Origin: Mucilaginibacter phyllosphaerae
Lineage (GTDB): Bacteria > Bacteroidota > Bacteroidia > Sphingobacteriales > Sphingobacteriaceae
Reading direction: 5' to 3'
DNA length: 64,000 bases
NCBI RefSeq assembly: GCF_004378255.1
Contig: NZ_SNQG01000007.1
Location: 124,001-188,000 of the forward strand
Below are positions 26,380 through 34,920 of this stretch, piece by piece. The notes under the pieces were generated by a model. The model made no database searches. It saw nothing but the letters and a program-made list of their open reading frames with translations, and was not told the origin of the DNA. Each line of letters opens with the position of its first letter. The stretch's first letter is position 1. The translations under genes and the position numbers were made by a program.

Positions 26380-27501
26380 TTAAATAGTTATTTTTCTGTC
26401 GCGGGCAATCGTTCTCCATTCACCGGTAACTAACTTATCTTCAATAGTTAAAGCACACTCATATAAAGCAACTGATGGGCATATGTGATAAGGCAACCCA
26501 TACAATACATCACCTACTTTATAGTGATGATGTTTACCTGCATCAGCTACCAGGTGCTCTTCGCTATGGCTAATGAATTTTAATTCCGGAGCATTTAAAA
26601 AGTACACGCGTTTAGCCAGTTCGTTCTCTGCCGATACCGATTTATGGCCCAGATCAATACATATTTTCCCATCTTCGGGCAACGAAACTACACGCGCTAT
26701 CAGCAGGGCCGAGGGTAAAAAAGGTTGTTCGGGATAGGCTGCCTGATACCCCTTATCCCAATAAACAAAAGTACCGGGGCTAACTTGTATGCCTTTTATT
26801 TTTGATACGATAGGGAACGTTGGCGAGCCGCCGGCAATCAATTGCGGGCGGGCATAGCCTGCTGTCGTAATATCATCCATCAACTTAAATACCGGCGATA
26901 AACTTTCATCACTACGCTTTTGGCGAACGGAATAATCACTATCATGGATATGCCCGTCATAAGCATGCAGGCCTGCCATATTTAAACCCGGTAGTTGCAG
27001 GCACTTTTTATACAAAGCCAGTGCATCCGCACCGGGGATGATCCCCGTACGGTTCATGCCTACATTCATGTCTATATAAACAGATATTACCGCATCACTT
27101 GCCGTAGCTTCATTAGCAACGGCATGGGCTGTAACATCGTTATCTACCAGGCAAGAGTATGCCGTTTGGGGATAAGCCTTTATTAGCTGTACAAACCGCT
27201 TTAGTTTTGGCCCTGTAGGCTGGTATGCCAGCAACACATCAGGTGCGCCGGCCATGCCCAGCATTTCTGCTTCGGCAATGGTAGCGCACTTAAATTTGGT
27301 GATGCCTGCCTGCAGCATTAATTTTGCAGCATCCGAATTTTTATGGGTTTTAGCGTGCGGCCGTAAACGGGATATATCATCAACCATTGTTTTTAACAGG
27401 TTGATGTTACTTATCACCCTATCGGGATATACCACCAATGCAGGGGTATCCAGTTCATCAGTATTGCTGATAATATACCAGTCTGATGCAGTGCTATTCA
27501 T
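26380..27501 (-). CDS. D-threonine aldolase-type PLP enzyme
   Basis: A 373-residue fold-type III PLP enzyme. The PLP lysine is in RLRPHAKTHKNSDAA (near residue 54), and the C-terminal metal site characteristic of D-threonine aldolase and D-serine dehydratase is seen in YKVGDVLYGLPYHICPSVALY, with the His and Cys spaced as in the family. The start ATG at 27501 shares one base with the stop of the RidA gene (TAATG). The enzyme would cleave D-threonine or related beta-hydroxy D-amino acids, or dehydrate D-serine. Confidence 0.85.
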   Translation of the reverse strand: MNSTASDWYIISNTDELDTPALVVYPDRVISNINLLKTMVDDISRLRPHAKTHKNSDAAKLMLQAGITKFKCATIAEAEMLGMAGAPDVLLAYQPTGPKLKRFVQLIKAYPQTAYSCLVDNDVTAHAVANEATASDAVISVYIDMNVGMNRTGIIPGADALALYKKCLQLPGLNMAGLHAYDGHIHDSDYSVRQKRSDESLSPVFKLMDDITTAGYARPQLIAGGSPTFPIVSKIKGIQVSPGTFVYWDKGYQAAYPEQPFLPSALLIARVVSLPEDGKICIDLGHKSVSAENELAKRVYFLNAPELKFISHSEEHLVADAGKHHHYKVGDVLYGLPYHICPSVALYECALTIEDKLVTGEWRTIARDRKITI

Positions 27502-27965
27502 TACACCAATTCAAATAAAGCTTCTATCTCCACAGGGATATTATCCGGCAGCGAACCCATACCTACCGCACTGCGTACGCCAATGCCATTCTCTTCGCCC
27601 CATACTTTAGCAAACAATTCGCTTGCGCCATTTATAATGAACGGGTGCTTTTCAAAATCGGGTGTGCAGTTAACCATGCCTAATACTTTTATAACACGTT
27701 TAACTTTATCCAGGCTGCCAATATTTGCTTTTATAGTTGCCAGCATGGCTAAACCAACCTGCCTTGCAGCAAGCTTGCCGTCTTCCTGGCTAATGGTATC
27801 ACCTATGCGGCCAATGATCAGGCTGCCGTCATCCTGCACGGTGCCGTGGCCGGATAGATACAGATATTTTCCGTCAATTAAACAAGGTTTGTAAACGCCA
27901 AGGGGTTTGGGTGCAGGCGGCAGATTTAAGCCTAATGCTTCAAAATTTTGTTCAGGTGAGTTCAT
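27501..27965 (-). CDS. RidA family protein
   Basis: A 154-residue member of the YjgF/YER057c/UK114 family, in the longer YjgH-like form. The core reads YLSGHGTVQDDGSL, then ARQVGLAMLATIKANIGSLDKVKRVIKVLGMVNC and GVRSAVGMGSLPDNIPVEIEALFEL, where the Arg (RSAVG) is the residue that deaminates reactive enamines. RidA removes 2-aminoacrylate released by PLP dehydratases, which fits its coupling to the PLP enzyme that follows. It is the first gene of the leftward run 27965-22634. Confidence 0.88.
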   Translation of the reverse strand: MNSPEQNFEALGLNLPPAPKPLGVYKPCLIDGKYLYLSGHGTVQDDGSLIIGRIGDTISQEDGKLAARQVGLAMLATIKANIGSLDKVKRVIKVLGMVNCTPDFEKHPFIINGASELFAKVWGEENGIGVRSAVGMGSLPDNIPVEIEALFELV

Positions 27966-28076
27966 TTTGTAAATCTATAATTTTTTAATAAAACATAGTG
28001 TTTTTTTAACACAAAGCATTTAAAAAAGGCCTTTACTATGCCTAAAGCTAATTATTGGTTTTTTAACAACATCAAA

Positions 28077-28103
28077 CAAAAAAGGCCGGGAACCACCCCA
28101 GCC
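28077..28103 (-). terminator. Rho-independent terminator after the outer-membrane barrel gene
   Basis: On the reverse strand GGCTGGG and CCCGGCC (28103-28097 and 28090-28084) form a 7-pair stem with one wobble, then TTTTTTG. It lies 23 bases past the stop at 28126 and closes the leftward haloperoxidase unit. Confidence 0.8.
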
Positions 28104-28125
28104 TCTCACTCACATAACTATATTA

Positions 28126-29223
28126 TTATAATTTAAACGATACGCCAAAGTTTAAAGAGTAATCTGCAAAAGCTGCATCACCTATAACATAAGTGCCCGA
28201 TTTAACAGAGTTCTCTTTATCGGTTACGCTTTGTGTACGGTCTCTTTTTACAGCAATTGGCACATTCGCAAACAGGTTAAATCTTTTAAAGCTATAGTTT
28301 AAAGATGGCTCGACAGACAGCACATAACCCGGGCGGCGGAAAGCATCACTTTTGCCTATCAGATCGCGTACCGGGATACCTTCTATACGGCCCCCGGCAG
28401 ATACCGTTAACGCCCTAAAAGCGCCACTTAACGTATAATTAACGCCCAATCTCGCCAAAAACTGATCTGGCACGCTCATGATGCTTTCATTGGCTAATGT
28501 GGCCCTTAGGGTTTCGCGGTAGGTGCGGGTGCCATTTGTATTACGCGGGTTTGCCATGTAGTACAGATTGGTGTAACCGCCAAACCTGCTCCCAAAATTC
28601 ATGAAGCCATTGATCTCTGCAATGATCCCCACACCCCCATCGCCTAATTGGATTGACTGATCTACGGGGCGCTCTGACGGCGTAACATTTTTAAACTCGC
28701 TCATGTAATTGTAATTGCCTGTTGGCAACTTAACACCTAAGCCTATTTGTATGTTGCCACGTTTAGCTGTATGGCTGTCAAATAGCCACCTGTTACCTAC
28801 GATGCGCGCATCACCAAAGCCATGCGAGTAGGATCTGTTTCGTTCTGCTCCGCCGTGTTCATATAATGATGAGCGGGTATTGATAAGATAAGGTATGCCC
28901 ACCGTTACCGACCAGTATTTGTTGAAATTGCGGGTAAGTGCCAGATCAATTGTATTTTGAAAATTAACCACTTCATTATGCAGGGTTTGCCTTTGCTTTT
29001 GTTCTTCGGTGCCTTTAAAGTGGCGGAAGGACTTAAAGTATCGGTAAGAAGAGGTAAAATACCAGCTCGATTCTGATGCAACTGTGGTATCCAGCATAGG
29101 GTGCTCCATAGTAAGGAATGAGCCATTACCCCTGATGGCAACACAGCCCTGTGCGTTTACATATGTGTTAAAAAAAAGTATATATACAGCAATCCCCGTA
29201 AGGAATTTGTAAAAAAAATTCAT
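28126..29223 (-). CDS. Outer-membrane beta-barrel protein of haloperoxidase cluster
   Basis: A 365-residue protein with a signal peptide (MNFFYKFLTGIAVYILFFNTYVNAQ) and a run of amphipathic beta strands ending in a C-terminal aromatic-like strand (ADYSLNFGVSFKL). Strands such as WSVTVGIPYLI, IQIGLGVKLPTGNYNY and FNLFANVPIAVKRDR are typical of the outer-membrane channel group that includes phenol-degradation MetA-like proteins. The cargo is unknown. It follows the DoxX gene by about 110 bases and is probably in the same transcript. Confidence 0.65.
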   Translation of the reverse strand: MNFFYKFLTGIAVYILFFNTYVNAQGCVAIRGNGSFLTMEHPMLDTTVASESSWYFTSSYRYFKSFRHFKGTEEQKQRQTLHNEVVNFQNTIDLALTRNFNKYWSVTVGIPYLINTRSSLYEHGGAERNRSYSHGFGDARIVGNRWLFDSHTAKRGNIQIGLGVKLPTGNYNYMSEFKNVTPSERPVDQSIQLGDGGVGIIAEINGFMNFGSRFGGYTNLYYMANPRNTNGTRTYRETLRATLANESIMSVPDQFLARLGVNYTLSGAFRALTVSAGGRIEGIPVRDLIGKSDAFRRPGYVLSVEPSLNYSFKRFNLFANVPIAVKRDRTQSVTDKENSVKSGTYVIGDAAFADYSLNFGVSFKL

Positions 29224-29332
29224 AATTATAATAGGTTAATATTGGTAAAATATAAGCATACAACCAACCCAACAAAGGCTGGCTGTAACCTGTAAACAGG
29301 TTTATTAATAGGTTTAAAGTGCGCTTGTGTAT

Positions 29333-30130
29333 TTAGTTTTTTGTAAAAACGGTATAGTGAGATTTGTTGAGATTTGTTGAGATTTGTTTACTTGTAAACC
29401 ATAACGCTATCAGTGTGCCATAGCTGCCGCCACGTTCTATCCATTCAAAAACTTCATAATGCGGATACAGCAATTCTGTGGAGATCTTCCAGATAATAAG
29501 CACTAATAAAATACTGCGAACAGGTTTTATTAAAACTAAAAAGGCTGCAGCTATTTCAAAAACGCCTGCAAGCTGTGCAACCCTGGCCGGGTTACTAAAC
29601 CCAATAAATGCATATTGGTTTAACAGCCCTTTTTTTTGAATGATGTTTAACCAGCCATGCCCCATAAGCAGCAGAAAGCCAACTAATTTTAAGCAGGTAA
29701 AAACATTACTAACGGTTTTGGCATCAACATCTTTTGCAGGATCTATCGGTTCAAATAACTGCCGGAAGTTCTTTACACCCCCAGAAAGAACTAAAAGTGC
29801 AAGCGGTGCACCGAAGTTACCCGCACGTTCAATCAACTCTGCAAATGGCTCGCCGGACAGCGGGCGCAGCGACGCTGTGAATGCGCCCCAGATAACCAGC
29901 CACAACGCGATAGCGCGCATTGGGCGAAACAGCATCATAACGCCCAAAGCAATATCTGCTGCCCCAACCCAGGGCATCAGTTTATAAGCAGTTTGAGTAC
30001 CGATGCCAAATACGGCAAAATAGTTACACCATATTTGCTTGGTAATAATGCCAAAAGCACCGTGCCCTATAAAGCACATAGCTACCGCTAAACGTAAAAC
30101 GTAATGTATTTTTTGTTCGGTTTTTACCAT
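29333..30130 (-). CDS. DoxX-like membrane protein
   Basis: A 265-residue inner-membrane protein with two DoxX-like halves of about four helices each (AMCFIGHGAFGIITK in the first, LLMGHGWLNIIQKKG in the second). I chose the ATG at 30130: the frame opens at a GTG at 30142, but AAGG precedes the ATG at a good distance. The preceding stop is at 30143, so the genes are nearly touching. DoxX proteins are linked to oxidative or thiosulfate metabolism and to membrane redox complexes. The C-terminal dozen residues are encoded by a 10-base tandem repeat. Confidence 0.75.
   Translation of the reverse strand: MVKTEQKIHYVLRLAVAMCFIGHGAFGIITKQIWCNYFAVFGIGTQTAYKLMPWVGAADIALGVMMLFRPMRAIALWLVIWGAFTASLRPLSGEPFAELIERAGNFGAPLALLVLSGGVKNFRQLFEPIDPAKDVDAKTVSNVFTCLKLVGFLLLMGHGWLNIIQKKGLLNQYAFIGFSNPARVAQLAGVFEIAAAFLVLIKPVRSILLVLIIWKISTELLYPHYEVFEWIERGGSYGTLIALWFTSKQISTNLNKSHYTVFTKN
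29359..29388. repeat. Three perfect copies of a 10-base unit inside the doxX-like gene
   Basis: The + strand unit GAGATTTGTT occurs at 29359-29368, 29369-29378 and 29379-29388 without mismatch. It codes for part of the C-terminal tail of the DoxX-like protein (QISTNLNKSH), each copy read in a different frame. Gain or loss of a copy would change the reading frame near the end of the gene. Confidence 0.9.
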
Positions 30131-30142
30131 TGTTACCTTCAC

Positions 30143-31696
30143 TTAGTTTGATGCACCGTCTGCCTTGCCCCTGGCAATTGCAAATTGGCCCACTTTGATA
30201 CCTGTTTGCAAACCAACCTCGCAATCGCTGCGGTAGTGAATAGCACCATATAACCTCGACATGGCTGCTTCATGCGCCATATCCATAAAGGCAGATGCTT
30301 TTTCTGGCACCAGGTAGCCTAAAACTGTTGCTGCGGCACCGCTAAAGTTAGAGTGGCCGGAAGTGTACGACGGGAAGTTGGGTATGCCTGTTAAGGTTTT
30401 TATAGTTAACACCATCTGTGTTGGGCGCGGGTTAAAGTAATAGTACTTGGCATCCCAGCAAACAATAGCGGCATCCATTTCGGCCATGTTTAACAACGCA
30501 AAATTGCGTGCCCAGCGTACTTCGCTATAACTGTGCTTCACAAACTCTTCGGCGGCAATACTGTTCCAGTGGCCCGGCGGGGTTACTGTACCTACACCAT
30601 CGGCCCAAAAAGCAACAATACGTTCGTGTTCGCGGCTATGGTTCTGGCTCATGGCTAACACTTCATCCGCTTCCTTTTTAAACTCCGGCGAGCTGGTTGC
30701 ATAAGGGGCAGGCGGGCGTAAGGATACCACCGTAGCGGTGTTAAATAAAAACGGGTTAACCTTTGTGAACATGGGCAGCATTGGCGGGCGTTTAGGCAAT
30801 TCTAAACTTATCCAAGGGGTGTTGCCGGCTGCTTTGGTATCAGCCTCCAGTTTGTCCCAATCTTCTTTTGCACCGGCAGCTTTACCGGCGCCATCTGCAC
30901 GGGCACGCGCTAAAAATACGGCAGCAACCTGTTTGCCTAAATTTTCGCCTGCATCCATATCAGACCGCGTATTGGCACCGGCCATAATGCGGTATAATTT
31001 CTCTTCGGCAACTTTTTGCTGGATGTAATCCAGGTCACCAGGAAATAAAAGCTCCATCATTTTGGCGGTAACACCGGCTACAACCGCATCTTCGCTCGGG
31101 TACGACGGCAGATCTGACTTGGGTATAAGCGCCTGCACGGCCGCATCGTTTTTGTACGGCGCTGCACGGTTAAACTGCTTCTTAAACTTCCAGGCTGCAA
31201 CCAATGCATCATATTGCGCTGCGCTTACATAGGCATAGGCACGTGCCGCATAGGGCGGGTTAGAGAATGGAAATAACGGATATGCCAGCGGGTTAGCCGC
31301 ATTAGGAAACGGGTATGTGTTATCTGCGTTTTGATATGGCGGCAGGTTGTGTTTGGCAACTAACTCGCGCAGGATCTCGTTCCAGCGTAAAACAGAGCCG
31401 GCACTCCAGTATTTGATGATATCCTTTTGTGCACCTGTAAGGTTACGCTGATAGCTTTTGATCTCGTTAAGATCGGCCAGGTAATTGGGTGTGGTAACGG
31501 CATCCGGCGTGGCTACAGTAAAAGTGGTGCCTGCAGTTAAAATGGGTGTCCAGGTATCAGCATTCAGATCGATATTAGCCGGCGCCAGTGCCGGGAACTG
31601 CTGGTTACGTTCTTCAATTGTTTTTTTGCATGACGAATTAAATAACAATACCGTTAATAATACCGCGGGCAATATATAGTGTATAATTTTTTTCAT
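30143..31696 (-). CDS. Vanadium-dependent haloperoxidase/PAP2 lipoprotein
   Basis: A 517-residue protein from the ATG at 31696; the open frame reaches 31780, but this start gives a proper lipoprotein signal (MKKIIHYILPAVLLTV, then LFNSSC). The vanadate/phosphate pocket of the PAP2 superfamily is complete: FNPRPTQM with the Lys upstream, SYTSGHSNFSGAA (PSGH-like), and SRLYGAIHYRSD (SRxxxxxHxxxD). The arrangement and the large N-terminal helical part fit vanadium haloperoxidases rather than small PAP2 phosphatases. It would act at the outer face of the envelope. It follows an outer-membrane barrel gene by 7 bases and touches the DoxX-like gene. Confidence 0.85.
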   Translation of the reverse strand: MKKIIHYILPAVLLTVLLFNSSCKKTIEERNQQFPALAPANIDLNADTWTPILTAGTTFTVATPDAVTTPNYLADLNEIKSYQRNLTGAQKDIIKYWSAGSVLRWNEILRELVAKHNLPPYQNADNTYPFPNAANPLAYPLFPFSNPPYAARAYAYVSAAQYDALVAAWKFKKQFNRAAPYKNDAAVQALIPKSDLPSYPSEDAVVAGVTAKMMELLFPGDLDYIQQKVAEEKLYRIMAGANTRSDMDAGENLGKQVAAVFLARARADGAGKAAGAKEDWDKLEADTKAAGNTPWISLELPKRPPMLPMFTKVNPFLFNTATVVSLRPPAPYATSSPEFKKEADEVLAMSQNHSREHERIVAFWADGVGTVTPPGHWNSIAAEEFVKHSYSEVRWARNFALLNMAEMDAAIVCWDAKYYYFNPRPTQMVLTIKTLTGIPNFPSYTSGHSNFSGAAATVLGYLVPEKASAFMDMAHEAAMSRLYGAIHYRSDCEVGLQTGIKVGQFAIARGKADGASN

Positions 31697-31703
31697 CACT
31701 TTG

Positions 31704-32645
31704 TTATTTTTCAGATTTATCCTTTTTAACCGAAAACACATAATACACACCACCAAAAAAGGATGTGTTTTGGCCAACATTACGGCCTTTTAAAACATAA
31801 TTGCCGCCGGCGGTGAATTCAAGCCCGGCAACCGATTGAAAGCTATATTTAAAAATAGCACCGGCAAGGGTTGCATCCATATTATTACTTGGAAAAGGCA
31901 TGTTGTTTTTAGTGATATCAAACCCGCCAATGGTATTAACCTTAGTAAAGGTAGCTTCGGCATTAAACTTTAAACTGCGGTAACCTGCACTGGCCAAAAA
32001 GTTGGTTGCATTTGGCATAGCAACCTGGTTGGTATAATGCATTTGGGTGGTGTAGTACGAATCGCGGTCGATAGTGATATTATCTTTACGCACATACTGG
32101 CCCGACCCGGCAACGAAAAACCTGCCCACCTGGTAGTTAAATAAACCGCGCAGGCCAATGCTCCTGCTGCGCATACCTATAGCAAGCGGCAAAAAATCGG
32201 CCTGGTAATTACCCACGGGGATACTGCCTGTTGCAATAGCATGAAAACTTAGCAAGCCGGTACCTACCTCCTGCCTTACGACCATCCATTTAACGGCAAG
32301 ATTTATATCCTGCACACCACGCTGGCCCCTCAGGGTACCTGCAGATGCGTTAGATTGAACAAAAGGTATCATAAACAACAGGTTAATCTTGTTGCTTAAA
32401 CCATAATTACCGCCAACAGCATAAACATTGCTGCTAATGGTGCCCAGATTTAGGTTCTCGCGTTTAAAAGTACCTTCCCAGTATTTATCCCAGCTGTTGT
32501 GGGTATAAACGCCGGCGGCACAAAAGTAATTTTTAGGTATCATCAATGCATCATTTTCTGTTTGTGCGCTAACCGTTTGCGTAAAAGCAACACAAGCCAA
32601 AATGCATAAGTAACACCTGCTTATATAATGTAAACAGTGTTTCAT
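31704..32645 (-). CDS. Outer-membrane beta-barrel protein, first gene of haloperoxidase unit
   Basis: A 313-residue exported protein (signal ending VSAQ, residues 1-28). Strand-rich sequence with alternating hydrophobic residues (KINLLFMIPFV, GLLSFHAIATGSIPVGNYQ, AGLEFTAGGNYVLKGR) and an aromatic strand near the end (FFGGVYYVFSVKK) suggests a transporter-like barrel. It resembles the barrel at 28126-29223 in style but not obviously in sequence. Its stop is 7 bases before the haloperoxidase start. I cannot name a substrate. Confidence 0.65.
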   Translation of the reverse strand: MKHCLHYISRCYLCILACVAFTQTVSAQTENDALMIPKNYFCAAGVYTHNSWDKYWEGTFKRENLNLGTISSNVYAVGGNYGLSNKINLLFMIPFVQSNASAGTLRGQRGVQDINLAVKWMVVRQEVGTGLLSFHAIATGSIPVGNYQADFLPLAIGMRSRSIGLRGLFNYQVGRFFVAGSGQYVRKDNITIDRDSYYTTQMHYTNQVAMPNATNFLASAGYRSLKFNAEATFTKVNTIGGFDITKNNMPFPSNNMDATLAGAIFKYSFQSVAGLEFTAGGNYVLKGRNVGQNTSFFGGVYYVFSVKKDKSEK

Positions 32646-32828
32646 ATTAAGTTTTAAAGTGATAGGAATGATCTTTTTAATTAAGCATCAGCCACTAAAA
32701 ATCTCACAAAATAATGGCTGATACTCAATTTCATTCTGACGGGGGCGTATAGATAATATACTGCGTTACGACAAAACACAGGTTTTACCTTACCCAATCA
32801 GAAAAATAAATTATAAGGAATATATCAA

Positions 32829-33386
32829 TCAACCGATATAGTTTGGCGGTTTGCCCGGAGATTCGATGTAAGGATGGGTTAGTTTGGAAGATATAGGGTT
32901 TTCACGTTTGTCTACAGCGTCTGTAAAACTTAAAAACACAAAGTTAACCTCGGGGTTATTATACTCTGATGATGCCGGCGATGAAAGCTTTTTAACAGGC
33001 GCCTGTTCACCTTTTTTGCTTAACGGTGCATCGCTCACATTTTTAGCCATAATAATATTGGCATTAAAAAGCTTGGTTTTGGTGCTGTTGGCAACGCAAA
33101 CCAGGTACATGGTGTCCCTGGTCATTTTTACACCTACATAGTTATAAAAGCCATCTTTAAGTTGTATCTGCCCTTGTATGCGCTCGTAGTCGGGCCAATC
33201 TGTAATAACTTTATTTTTTACAGGCACCTTTATTTGCACAAGCTGGGTGGCATCAACTTTGTTTTCGTAGATGTTTTTTACGATGGTTATTTCGGACCGG
33301 TGAATGAAATATTGTAAGGCAAGGCTGTAACCACCTATATTAAATAGATGTATGCTTAGTAAAAATAAAGCGAAAAACCTTCTCAC
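32829..33386 (-). CDS. Uncharacterised anchored or exported protein
   Basis: A 185-residue protein I cannot assign. The N terminus MRRFFALFLLSIHLFNIGGYSLAL is a signal peptide or membrane anchor. A domain over 25-115 (YFIHRSEITIVKNIYENK, then IQGQIQLKDGFYNYVGVKMTRDTMYLVCV) follows, then a polar tail with Lys, Pro and Ser. It resembles small Bacteroidota proteins often found beside metal or efflux genes, but I am not certain. It lies 183 bases before the barrel gene at 32645, so it may form its own unit. Confidence 0.55.
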   Translation of the reverse strand: MRRFFALFLLSIHLFNIGGYSLALQYFIHRSEITIVKNIYENKVDATQLVQIKVPVKNKVITDWPDYERIQGQIQLKDGFYNYVGVKMTRDTMYLVCVANSTKTKLFNANIIMAKNVSDAPLSKKGEQAPVKKLSSPASSEYNNPEVNFVFLSFTDAVDKRENPISSKLTHPYIESPGKPPNYIG

Positions 33387-33548
33387 CGGTTATTAGTATT
33401 AGGGACTTACAGTTGTAAATATATATAAATATTTAATTATCGCAAAAAAATTACAAATATCTAAAACAAGATGTGTATTAAATTGTAAAAAAATTATCAT
33501 CTGCACAAAGGTTTGGCTATAAACACAGTAAACGGATATTCTGCAACG

Positions 33549-34241
33549 CTAAATAAAACACGTTAGCCTTGCCAGATACTGGTCCATATCATCTTCATAT
33601 AAAACCTGGGTTATCCAGCCTTCTTCGGCTGCTATAGCTGTCAGATTATCCTTATCAATATATAGCCATTTAAACCAGTCGGTTTTATTGCCTTTATAAA
33701 TATACTGGTAGGATAATTCGCCATAATAAGTTTTACCCCCTGGCAAATTTTCCTCATACAGATAAGCAATATCTGATGAGTCAAATAACAATTGCCCTCC
33801 TTTGTTCAGCAGTATTTTAGCATGCTGTAAAAAACGGCGTAAACCTTCTACAGTGCCACACAAGCCAATACCATTCATCATTAAAAGCAAGGTATCATAA
33901 GTATCCTGCCTGTAACTAAAAATATCGGCGGCAACAGCCCGCTTAACGCCGCGTTGCAGCATAATGGTAACCGCAAGTTCAGATATATCCATTGCGGTTA
34001 TATCCAGGCCTTTGTTTTGTAAAACTAAAGCATGGCTCCCTGCTCCGGCACCAATATCCAGTATTTTACCACTGCAATTATTAAGGGCAATAATTTCAAG
34101 ATCTGGCATTTCATCCACGGTGCGCAGGTACACATCCAGCGGCATTTCTTCTTTAGGGCCGTAAGTGTTGTTGATCCATAATTTATGCTTGCCGTTTTGT
34201 TTGTAATGATCAAACAGCGCCTGGCCAAATATATCTTTCAA
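33549..34241 (-). CDS. SAM-dependent methyltransferase, class I
   Basis: A 230-residue cytosolic protein. The SAM site is plain: motif I ILDIGAGAGSHAL (near 60-72), the acidic loop ITAMDISELAV, and motif NGIGLCG with LLNKGGQLLFDSS further on. It belongs to the Methyltransf_25/11 group. The substrate cannot be predicted. It lies 52 bases downstream of the YetF-like gene and could share its transcript. Confidence 0.82.
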   Translation of the reverse strand: MKDIFGQALFDHYKQNGKHKLWINNTYGPKEEMPLDVYLRTVDEMPDLEIIALNNCSGKILDIGAGAGSHALVLQNKGLDITAMDISELAVTIMLQRGVKRAVAADIFSYRQDTYDTLLLMMNGIGLCGTVEGLRRFLQHAKILLNKGGQLLFDSSDIAYLYEENLPGGKTYYGELSYQYIYKGNKTDWFKWLYIDKDNLTAIAAEEGWITQVLYEDDMDQYLARLTCFI

Positions 34242-34293
34242 AAGTTGGGAGTTTATTAATCAAAGAAAAGCATTGCATATTAAAGTGTCAACT

Positions 34294-34779
34294 CTATTTC
34301 TTTACAACACTTAATTCGCCGGTATTTTCCATATATACTTCTTTTATATTTTCGAGTGTACCTTCATTGGCTTTAAGCCGTACATCGCTCATCAGGTCAT
34401 CTTCGGTCATCAGGCATTTACGCAGGTTTTGCCTTTTAATACTACCATCCCCGTAAAGCAAAATCTTTTCGCCCTTTAAAACTTTACTAAAGCCTTTACT
34501 ACCTAATATCAGCCATTCCAAAAGCCGATGGATCAATACCAGCAGCAAACAAGCCGCAACGGTTGCTAAAAATGGTGAAGCGCCAGCTACTGCCCTGCTG
34601 AGTATGGCTCCAAGTATAATGGTGATAGTAGTATCAAAGGCCGATTTTTTACCAAAGGTTCTTTTACCCGAAATGTGTATCAGCACCAATGCAATAAAAT
34701 AAACCACTAACGCGCGTGCACTCATCTGCAGCAGGGTTAGATCTTTCCCCTCGCCAAATATTTTGATAATAGTTTCCAT
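34294..34779 (-). CDS. DUF421 (YetF family) membrane protein
   Basis: A 161-residue protein with three N-terminal helices (about 20-38, 48-66 and 70-88), including the family hallmark RTFGKKSAFDTTITIILGAILSRA, then a cytoplasmic domain with EKILLYGDGSIKRQNLRKCLMTEDDLMSDVR. This is the usual DUF421 plan; the Bacillus members YetF and YetL affect membrane or spore properties. The role here is unknown. Confidence 0.85.
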   Translation of the reverse strand: METIIKIFGEGKDLTLLQMSARALVVYFIALVLIHISGKRTFGKKSAFDTTITIILGAILSRAVAGASPFLATVAACLLLVLIHRLLEWLILGSKGFSKVLKGEKILLYGDGSIKRQNLRKCLMTEDDLMSDVRLKANEGTLENIKEVYMENTGELSVVKK

Positions 34780-34920
34780 AAACAGTATCAGATATAATTA
34801 AGTGATGCGGATAATTGTTTTAATAGAAATATTGCTTAATGATTTATTAATTATCTAATAAATAAAATAACCGCAAACAAACTGTTGCAAAATGCGTGAT
34901 TATATAAATACCACGCAACA

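Noticed and set aside
30110..30118. Another TTGTTCGG near the DoxX gene start, like part of the shared regulatory box
   Set aside because: Only 8 bases match, inside coding sequence, and the flanking elements are missing.
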